A stretch of DNA of 5,730 nt. Source: an uncultured Bacilli bacterium (GTDB lineage Bacteria; Bacillota_I; Bacilli_A; RF39; UBA660). The stretch covers positions 1 to 5,730 of the forward strand of contig CAKOMU010000055.1 of assembly GCA_934096755.1 (NCBI GenBank), given 5' to 3'. The notes below the pieces were generated by a model, which saw nothing but the letters and a program-made list of their open reading frames with translations, did no database searches and had not been told where the DNA came from. The position numbers were made by a program, and so were the translations under genes. Of this stretch, positions 1 to 4,771 are shown piece after piece. Within the stretch, counting starts at the first letter, position 1. Every line of letters starts with the position of its first letter.

Positions 1-87
1 ACAACTGTATTTGTGTTGCCAGCAATTTTGTATGTTTTTGATAAATTTATAAAAAAACAACTTTTGAAAAATAATAATAATGAGTAA
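1..87 (+). CDS. C-terminal end of a membrane protein, probably an MMPL/RND-type transporter (5' truncated)
   Basis: An open frame enters from the left edge and stops at TAA 85-87, giving 28 residues. It begins with a hydrophobic stretch (TTVFVLPAILYVFDKFIKK) and ends in a short, polar, Asn-rich tail. A last transmembrane helix carrying a 'LPAxLxxFDK' pattern followed by Lys residues is typical of the C-terminus of MMPL/RND-superfamily transporters, which export lipids or hydrophobic compounds across the cytoplasmic membrane. Only this end is visible, so the family call rests on one motif and another polytopic membrane protein is possible. That a gene ends here is well supported: the frame is open from base 1, the composition is membrane-like, and a terminator hairpin sits directly on the stop codon. 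Confidence 0.55.
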   Translation, partial: TTVFVLPAILYVFDKFIKKQLLKNNNNE

Positions 88-127
88 TAATTAAGATTTT
101 TAATAAGTTTTAATTATTACTTTTTTT
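83..127 (+). terminator. Rho-independent terminator of the upstream membrane-protein gene
   Basis: Positions 83-94 (AGTAATAATTAA) and 110-121 (TTAATTATTACT) are perfect 12-base inverted complements. The pairing can continue inward through 95-99 with 105-109, including two G-U pairs, leaving a loop of about 5 nt. A run of T covers 121-127. The stem has a single G-C pair, so it is weak per base but long. Its 5' arm includes the stop codon (85-87) of the upstream gene. It separates that gene from the promoter at 162-190. Confidence 0.7.
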
Positions 128-161
128 AAATTGCTTTTGGTAAAATAATACATTAAAAAAA

Positions 162-190
162 TAGTCAAACGAGTAAATGAATGCTATAAT
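162..190 (+). promoter_or_regulatory. Sigma-A-type promoter with extended -10, for the 229-2983 gene pair
   Basis: The -10 box at 185-190 is a perfect TATAAT, preceded by TGC (182-184), which makes an extended -10. A -35-like TAGTCA at 162-167 matches 4 of 6 consensus bases. The spacer is exactly 17 bp. Transcription should start near position 197, giving a 5' leader of about 30 nt before the ATG at 229. The site lies between a terminator and the first gene of the unit, as expected for its only promoter. I see no operator-like palindrome over it. Confidence 0.8.
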
Positions 191-213
191 ATTTTTATAG
201 GATAAGATTTTAA

Positions 214-219
214 AGTGAG
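214..219 (+). promoter_or_regulatory. Ribosome binding site that favours the ATG at 229 over TTG at 220
   Basis: AGTGAG at 214-219 is a modest Shine-Dalgarno match with 9 nt to the ATG at 229. The in-frame TTG at 220 directly abuts this site and would have no usable spacing. The start is therefore placed at 229. Confidence 0.6.
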
Positions 220-228
220 TTGATTTTT

Positions 229-2370
229 ATGTCTAATGAAAATTATTACCAGAATTTAGTAAATTTAATTAATTCAAAAATAGATGTTACAAATTCAAAA
301 TATCCAGGTTTAGTATCTGAAAAATTAAGGCAAAAGGCGATTGCAATTTATGTAAATAGTGGAAAAACAATTGAAGATATTGATAAAGAATTAACATTTG
401 AGTTAGAAAAAATGGAAAGTATACATTTTTCATTAAATCCTAATGAGTTAGATACTGGGTTAAAAACTAATCATCAAGGAATGTATTTATCTTCTTTGAT
501 GATTACATCATTATCTTTAATAAATTGTTCTAATATTTCAGAAATTAATAAGTGGATAGATTCTGTTCCAAATTTATATATGATATCACAACTACCTAAT
601 GGCAATTATTCAAATGACCAAATTGATTCTATTAAAAGAAACTTGTTTGAAATATATCAGGATTCAATGATTGGTACACCGGCGGTAAATGACATCAATT
701 CTACTAACAAAGAAAAAGCAATGAGATATGCATTACATAAAAAACTAAGTGGGCTTAATCTTCCAATTGAAAATGAACTAGATATTGGAAATATTGGATT
801 TTCTAAAGGATTACCATCTATGTATAAAGAAATTGAAAGAATATGTATTGATAAATTTGGGCGAGAAACAGGAAAAAGAATTTCTTCAAAGATAGTTTAT
901 TACTTTACAACGGACTATGAGAATTTTAATTCTTCTACTTATGAACAAATGGTTGCTTTAAATAACCAAATTAAAGAAAATATCAAGAAATGTAATTCAA
1001 TTGGTGGTGATTTTCAATTAGTACTAAGATCTATCGGTTATGAAAATACTGTTAGTAGTAAATTAAATGATAATAATTCAATTGAGTATGTTTATAATTA
1101 CGATATAAGTTCTATGGGACAAAATCTCTCAGAAAAATTAGGTGCTTCTTATAGATTAAGGAGTATGATTAATAGAAATGCAGCAGAAGAAATATCAAAA
1201 AAAGGATTATCATTAAAGGATAAAGAATTAGTTATTCAAATCTTAAGGAACTCATTAAATGTATCTTTAATAAATTTTAATTCTAATATTAAAAATGATG
1301 GGAAAAATCGATCTTTTGAATTATTTAATGAGTTAGTTGAAATCAAAAAAACAGATAAAAATTTTAAATTAGTATGGGAAGAAAAGTTTGGGATTACACT
1401 AGAAGATATGGTTAAACAAGTTATTGAACCCAATATGCAATTAATAAAAGATTTAAAAACTAAAAATGTAGATTTTATGTACAATGAAACAATGCTTCAA
1501 GAAGCACCAGAAAAAAGAGCAAAAGTAATGGAAGCTATGAACGAATTACAAAGACTTGCACCAGGATTAATTACAGTATTTGGTGATCAAGATCATACAT
1601 TTAGTTCTGATTATACACCAGAAAAAATTGAACAATTGAGGGAGACTGCTGAATTTGACAAACAAATGTCACAAATTGTGATTGGAAAAACATTAGATGG
1701 AAAAGATATAAAACTTAAATTGGAATGTAGTGAAAGAGATTTATATTTATCTAAAGAAGAAGTTAGAAATATGGAACAGCAAGGAAAATCTAAAGATGAT
1801 ATATTAAAATATAAACAATTATTACAGGATAAGCATAATAAAATATTTAATGATGTTCCGTTTAAAAGGGAATGTGAATGGACAGTAATTGATAACATTT
1901 CAGGTGATTATTTTCAAGATAAGCAGATAACAAAAGAGGCATATATAGGAAAGTATACAAAAATCAGTGAAATGGCTAGAAAAGATAATAGTCAAAGAAT
2001 AAACAAAGATATTACTGATTTCAATAATTGGATAAATAAAGTTGAAATACAGAATAAAAAACAATCTCAAGAAAATATTTCTCAAACAAAAATTATTAGA
2101 GGCCCTGAAGTTAAACTTGTAAGTTTTACAAAAAGAAGTGCTGCTGAAATTCAAATAGCGCAACAAATAAAAGAAAAAAATATGACCATTAAACAAATAA
2201 AAGAACAACAAAAAAGGTTAGAAAAAAATCAGGTAAAAAAATTAGTGAAAAATTTGAATAGTGAAAGTTTGGGAGCTTCTGGTGGATTTGTAAGTTTGTT
2301 ATTACTAATCTTAATTATTGGTTTTATAATTGGAGCACTATTTTTGGTTATGTTAAATATTTTAAAATAG
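229..2370 (+). CDS. Large hypothetical protein with a C-terminal membrane anchor (713 aa)
   Basis: I do not recognise this protein. It has no signal peptide and appears soluble and mostly helical for about 630 residues. A Lys/Glu/Gln-rich, probably coiled-coil segment follows at about 637-677, then a Gly/Ser hinge (GASGG, 682-686) and one very hydrophobic helix at about 686-710 with a GxxxG pattern (GFIIG). Only a few residues follow the helix, and a Lys-rich stretch lies before it. This is a tail-anchored topology, with the bulk in the cytoplasm. The most distinctive segment is at about 445-457 (PGLITVFGDQDHT), followed by a charged region. No nucleotide-binding, protease or nuclease motif stands out. 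It is the first gene of a two-gene unit with its own promoter and terminator. The real gene is certain from its length and ribosome-site-supported ATG. The function is unknown. Confidence 0.9.
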   Translation: MSNENYYQNLVNLINSKIDVTNSKYPGLVSEKLRQKAIAIYVNSGKTIEDIDKELTFELEKMESIHFSLNPNELDTGLKTNHQGMYLSSLMITSLSLINCSNISEINKWIDSVPNLYMISQLPNGNYSNDQIDSIKRNLFEIYQDSMIGTPAVNDINSTNKEKAMRYALHKKLSGLNLPIENELDIGNIGFSKGLPSMYKEIERICIDKFGRETGKRISSKIVYYFTTDYENFNSSTYEQMVALNNQIKENIKKCNSIGGDFQLVLRSIGYENTVSSKLNDNNSIEYVYNYDISSMGQNLSEKLGASYRLRSMINRNAAEEISKKGLSLKDKELVIQILRNSLNVSLINFNSNIKNDGKNRSFELFNELVEIKKTDKNFKLVWEEKFGITLEDMVKQVIEPNMQLIKDLKTKNVDFMYNETMLQEAPEKRAKVMEAMNELQRLAPGLITVFGDQDHTFSSDYTPEKIEQLRETAEFDKQMSQIVIGKTLDGKDIKLKLECSERDLYLSKEEVRNMEQQGKSKDDILKYKQLLQDKHNKIFNDVPFKRECEWTVIDNISGDYFQDKQITKEAYIGKYTKISEMARKDNSQRINKDITDFNNWINKVEIQNKKQSQENISQTKIIRGPEVKLVSFTKRSAAEIQIAQQIKEKNMTIKQIKEQQKRLEKNQVKKLVKNLNSESLGASGGFVSLLLLILIIGFIIGALFLVMLNILK

Positions 2371-2373
2371 ATT

Positions 2374-2377
2374 GGAG
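2374..2377 (+). promoter_or_regulatory. Ribosome binding site that sets the start at 2384
   Basis: GGAG at 2374-2377 lies 6 nt before the ATG at 2384. It falls in the 13-nt gap after the stop codon of the large upstream gene. An in-frame TTG at 2372 would put this site inside the coding region, so it is not the preferred start. Confidence 0.75.
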
Positions 2378-2383
2378 CTTGTT

Positions 2384-2983
2384 ATGAATTATGATTATAT
2401 GACAAAAATTATAAATGCAGATGCAGAAGTGAAAAAGTTTGAAAAAATAATAAATGATAAAATTCTTTCGTTCATCACTAAAGCTAATGAACTGGTTGAA
2501 TTATCTAGTGATGTATATCAAATAGAAAAAACGATTAAATTGAATAAAATTTCTTTAAAAAGCTATTTACTGGATTCTTCTTGTTGTTTACTTTTACAGA
2601 AAAATTCTATAGATAATTATTCGATAGATGAATTGAAGTATTATTTAATGGAATATGAAAAGTTTACTACTGAAGATTGTTCTTCTTATTATTTGGCAAT
2701 ATCGTTGTATGAACAATTGGAAGAAATAGAAAAAATAGTTGATGAAAAAATTAATTGGGAAACAAATCAAATTTTAGAATTTACTAAATTAGTAAATGAA
2801 ATAAAAAATATTACTTCAAGTGAATATGAAAATTTATATAACCAAATAAAGAATACTTTAAAGGAAAAATATTTGTTAAAGAATTTAATAGATAATAATA
2901 GTTATGAAACGTGTGTGCATATTCTTAATGATATTTTTAATTTTTATATAAATGGTTATCCAAGTTTTCCAACTGAATACTGA
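2384..2983 (+). CDS. Hypothetical helical protein (199 aa), second gene of the unit
   Basis: I do not recognise this protein. It has no signal peptide, no membrane helix and no clear catalytic motif. The sequence is rich in Lys, Glu, Ile, Leu, Asn and Tyr with heptad-like spacing, suggesting an all-helical, possibly coiled-coil protein of the cytoplasm. The clearest helices are at about 14-60, 82-93 and 104-170. Four cysteines (67, 68, 99, 177) include an adjacent pair but form no recognisable metal-binding pattern. It starts 13 nt after the upstream stop with its own good ribosome site and is followed by a strong terminator, so it is co-transcribed with the 713-residue protein. A role as a partner of that protein is inference from the tight pairing only. 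The start at 2384 is preferred over TTG 2372 because of the GGAG spacing. Confidence 0.87.
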   Translation: MNYDYMTKIINADAEVKKFEKIINDKILSFITKANELVELSSDVYQIEKTIKLNKISLKSYLLDSSCCLLLQKNSIDNYSIDELKYYLMEYEKFTTEDCSSYYLAISLYEQLEEIEKIVDEKINWETNQILEFTKLVNEIKNITSSEYENLYNQIKNTLKEKYLLKNLIDNNSYETCVHILNDIFNFYINGYPSFPTEY

Positions 2984-2992
2984 TATCATGGT

Positions 2993-2998
2993 TATAAT
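2993..2998 (+). promoter_or_regulatory. Possible -10 box for the amidase gene, placed just before a terminator
   Basis: A perfect TATAAT at 2993-2998 lies 9 bp after the stop codon of the preceding gene. No good -35 is seen at 16-18 bp (CAACTG at 17 bp has no matches). A TG at 2989-2990 is one base further away than in a true extended -10. Initiation would fall near 3005, inside the 5' arm of the terminator, so the new RNA could not form the full hairpin. No better promoter is visible between the two genes. TATAAT occurs readily by chance in DNA this AT-rich, so the call is tentative. Confidence 0.35.
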
Positions 2999-2999
2999 T

Positions 3000-3034
3000 A
3001 GGCAAATGTCTATAAATAATACATTTGCTTTTTT
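3000..3034 (+). terminator. Rho-independent terminator after the two-gene unit
   Basis: GCAAATGT at 3002-3009 pairs perfectly with ACATTTGC at 3021-3028. Outer G-U (3001/3029) and A-U (3000/3030) pairs extend the stem, and the loop is 11 nt. Six T follow at 3029-3034, then A and three more T. It lies 17 nt after the TGA at 2981-2983 and ends the unit that begins at the promoter at 162-190. Confidence 0.85.
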
Positions 3035-3046
3035 ATTTACAGAAAA

Positions 3047-3733
3047 ATGAAAAGAATTAATATGAATTACATAAAATTAATTATGAAAAATTATTATAAA
3101 AATATAATTCTTGTAACTGGCTTATTAATTCTACTTTGTTCGTCTTTTTCTGCCCATGCTAGTTTGCCATTACAAGGAAAAGTTATTGTAGTTGATGCGG
3201 GACATGGTGGTTTGGACCCTGGCACTCTTTATAAAAATATTTATGAAAAGGATATTACTTTAAAAATTAGTCAATATTTAGAAAAATACCTAGTAAGCAT
3301 GGGAGCCAGTGTAGTATTGACTAGAAATAACGATCATGATTTAAGTAATGGTGTAAAAAATCATCGTAAAAAAAGAGATTTTGATGAACGAATAAAAATT
3401 ATTAATAATAAATTAACTGACATGTATATTTCTATCCATTTAAATTATTTACCGGATGGTAGCTATTATGGGCCTCAAGTATTTTATAATAAAAAAAATA
3501 AAGCAATGGCTGAAAGTATTCAAAATTACTTAAATGATAATATTAAATCAAATAGAGAGGCAAAAAAAATTCCTGCATCCACTTATATGTACAAACGATT
3601 AAATAAAAAAGGGGTGTTGATAGAATGTGGATTTTTATCTAATAAAACAGAAAGAGAAAAATTAATAACTAGCGAATATCAAGAATATTTTGCCAGAATA
3701 GTAGCTGAAGCAATAGCCCATTATTATAGTTAA
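3047..3733 (+). CDS. cwlD: CwlD-like N-acetylmuramoyl-L-alanine amidase (Amidase_3, zinc-dependent)
   Basis: The enzyme should cleave the bond between N-acetylmuramic acid and L-alanine in peptidoglycan, outside the membrane. Residues 1-19 are basic and 20-35 hydrophobic, ending in SAHA-S, so this is a signal peptide with possible cleavage after Ala38, or an uncleaved anchor. The Amidase_3 domain spans 45-227. Zinc ligands are His53 (DAGHGG), Glu67 (EKDITL) and His131 (SIHLN); the catalytic Glu is Glu193 (LIECGFLSN). All are present. The length of 228 residues, the SLPLxGK lead-in, the DL...RxKRDxxxR segment at 98-115 and lack of wall-binding repeats match CwlD better than multidomain autolysins. 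CwlD in Bacillus makes muramic delta-lactam for the spore cortex, but nothing else here shows sporulation, so the symbol is tentative. No ribosome site is clear before ATG 3047; ATG 3062 (M6) or 3083 (M13) would also leave a working signal peptide. Confidence 0.9.
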   Translation: MKRINMNYIKLIMKNYYKNIILVTGLLILLCSSFSAHASLPLQGKVIVVDAGHGGLDPGTLYKNIYEKDITLKISQYLEKYLVSMGASVVLTRNNDHDLSNGVKNHRKKRDFDERIKIINNKLTDMYISIHLNYLPDGSYYGPQVFYNKKNKAMAESIQNYLNDNIKSNREAKKIPASTYMYKRLNKKGVLIECGFLSNKTEREKLITSEYQEYFARIVAEAIAHYYS

Positions 3734-3754
3734 TTTTCATAATTTTAACACAAA

Positions 3755-3825
3755 ATGTTTACATTAAAGACATTAAATTACAGTATATTTATTATGTCGT
3801 TTGTGATATAATGTTTAAAGTAAAG
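3755..3825 (+). repeat. Imperfect direct repeat bracketing the Abi_2 promoter
   Basis: ATGTTTACATTAAAG at 3755-3769 and ATGTTTAAAGTAAAG at 3811-3825 agree at 13 of 15 bases, with starts 56 bp apart. The first lies upstream of the -10 region. The second begins inside the TATAAT box, covers the expected transcription start and reaches the ribosome site. A shorter tandem repeat, ACATTAAA at 3761-3768 and 3770-3777, overlaps the first copy. The layout would suit a repressor binding pair or repeats in a small RNA. Low base complexity makes chance similarity a real possibility. Confidence 0.35.
3804..3812 (+). promoter_or_regulatory. Extended -10 promoter of the Abi_2/HtrA genes
   Basis: TGA followed by a perfect TATAAT (3807-3812) forms an extended -10 element. 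No convincing -35 is present at 16-18 bp (TATATT at 3784-3789), which is common for extended -10 promoters. The expected start is near 3819, giving a leader of about 17 nt before the GTG at 3836. No clear terminator separates the amidase gene from this point, so read-through from the amidase may add to expression. Confidence 0.65.
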
Positions 3826-3830
3826 GCGGT
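3822..3830 (+). promoter_or_regulatory. Strong ribosome binding site for the GTG start at 3836
   Basis: AAAGGCGGT differs at one base from the ideal AAAGGAGGT. There are 6 nt from the last GG to the GTG codon at 3836. No in-frame ATG lies near this site, so GTG is the supported start. Confidence 0.8.
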
Positions 3831-3835
3831 ATAGT

Positions 3836-4771
3836 GTGAAGACAAAGACATTTAAAACATTAGATGAACAGATTGACATACTACAAAAAAAAGGGTTAAA
3901 GTTAGAAGATGTTGATAGTGTAAAAACTATATTGCTTCGGGAAAATTATTTCTTTATAAGTGGATATCGTCATTTATTTATGCAAATTGATGATAATAAA
4001 TCGTATATAGATGGGACAACTTTTCGAGAATTATATGCAATGTTTTTGTTTGATAGACAGTTAAGAAATATTATTTTTAAAAATATTTTGATTGTAGAAA
4101 ATAATTTAAAAAGTATCTTATCTTATGTGATGAGTAAAAATCATGGTTTTAAAGAACATAATTATTTAAATCCTCATAATTTTGTACGTGATTCAAGAAA
4201 AAGTAGACAAGTTAATGATTTAATTCGTAAGATGAAAAGACAAATTAGTGTTAATGGTAAACAGCATACGGCGACAGCTCACTATTTGATTAATTACGGT
4301 TATATACCTCTTTGGGTTGTTGTTAAAGTATTATCTTTTGGTATTGTTGGTGAATTGTATACTATTTTACAGTATCAGGATCAAAAAGAAATTGCTGATT
4401 CTTTTGGCTTAGAAATCAATGAAATGGTAACTTATTTACCAATAGTGGCTAATTATCGTAACTTGTGTGCTCATGAAGATATTTGTTATATTAATAGAAC
4501 TCAAAAAGAAATAAATGACACTAAATTTCATCAGGAACTGTATATACCTATAATAGATGGGGAATATATATATGGAAAAAATGATTTATTTGCTTTAGTT
4601 ATCATTTTAAAACAATTGTTGGATGAAGATAATTTTAGTTTATTTATTAATGAAGTTGGTTATGAACTGGACCGTCTTTCGGGAAAACTACATGTAATAA
4701 AAATAGAAAAAGTTTTACATGAGATGGGATTTCCTAATAATTATAAAGATATAGTGAGGTTAGAGAAATGA
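3836..4771 (+). CDS. Abi_2 family (AbiD/AbiF-type) HEPN protein, probable abortive-infection or toxin RNase
   Basis: Members of the Abi_2 family are phage-defence proteins carrying a HEPN fold and are thought to cut RNA in the cytoplasm. Family hallmarks appear in order over 311 residues: an N-terminal NYFFISGYRHLF segment (37-48); a long helix with FDRQLR and a conserved-type Glu (63-97, Glu88); the block PLWVVVKVLSFGIVGELY (158-175); and the HEPN signature R208-N-L-C-A-H213, an intact R-x4-H motif expected to supply the catalytic Arg and His. About 85 C-terminal residues (225-311) are less conserved in type. The start is GTG, backed by a strong ribosome site; the first ATG-encoded Met lies well inside the domain. 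The stop TGA (4769-4771) overlaps the ATG of the protease gene by 4 nt. Base composition resembles its neighbours, with no sign of recent transfer by eye. The RNA target and any antitoxin are not visible. Confidence 0.88.
   Translation: MKTKTFKTLDEQIDILQKKGLKLEDVDSVKTILLRENYFFISGYRHLFMQIDDNKSYIDGTTFRELYAMFLFDRQLRNIIFKNILIVENNLKSILSYVMSKNHGFKEHNYLNPHNFVRDSRKSRQVNDLIRKMKRQISVNGKQHTATAHYLINYGYIPLWVVVKVLSFGIVGELYTILQYQDQKEIADSFGLEINEMVTYLPIVANYRNLCAHEDICYINRTQKEINDTKFHQELYIPIIDGEYIYGKNDLFALVIILKQLLDEDNFSLFINEVGYELDRLSGKLHVIKIEKVLHEMGFPNNYKDIVRLEK
4754..4760 (+). promoter_or_regulatory. Ribosome binding site of the HtrA-type protease, inside the Abi_2 gene
   Basis: GTGAGGT at 4754-4760 lies within the last codons of the Abi_2 gene, 7 nt before the ATG at 4768 and 10 nt before a second in-frame ATG at 4771. 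Either could start translation; 4768 has the better spacing and overlaps the preceding stop. Confidence 0.7.

Noticed and set aside
220..228. TTG start at 220 for the large protein
   Set aside because: It abuts the Shine-Dalgarno-like AGTGAG (214-219) with no spacing; the ATG at 229 has 9 nt.
1236..2211. Minus-strand open frames of 82-103 codons opposite the large unknown gene
   Set aside because: They are antisense to a 713-codon gene with promoter and ribosome site, have low-complexity Phe/Ile/Ser/Leu/Asn-rich translations typical of reversed AT-rich coding DNA, and show no ribosome site or family motif.
2981..2983. UGA read as Trp (mycoplasma code)
   Set aside because: Reading through this TGA adds only five more residues (six including Trp) before TAG, the terminator follows at once, and the Abi_2 TGA sits in a standard ATGA overlap. 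Trp is encoded by TGG throughout.
3128..3142. Lipoprotein signal (Cys31) in the amidase signal peptide
   Set aside because: The bases before Cys31 encode I-L-L; a lipobox needs Gly, Ala or Ser just before the Cys. SAHA-S further on is a better signal peptidase I site.
3738..3796. Terminator between the amidase and Abi_2 genes
   Set aside because: Only short inverted pairs are present (AACA/TGTT at 3747-3759; CATAAT/ATTATG at 3738-3743 and 3791-3796), with no G-C stem and no T run after them.
3755..3825. CRISPR array or remnant beside the HEPN gene
   Set aside because: There are only two imperfect, low-complexity copies of 15 bases. This does not form a repeat-spacer pattern, and the HEPN protein is a 311-residue Abi_2 member with one R-x4-H motif, not a Cas13.
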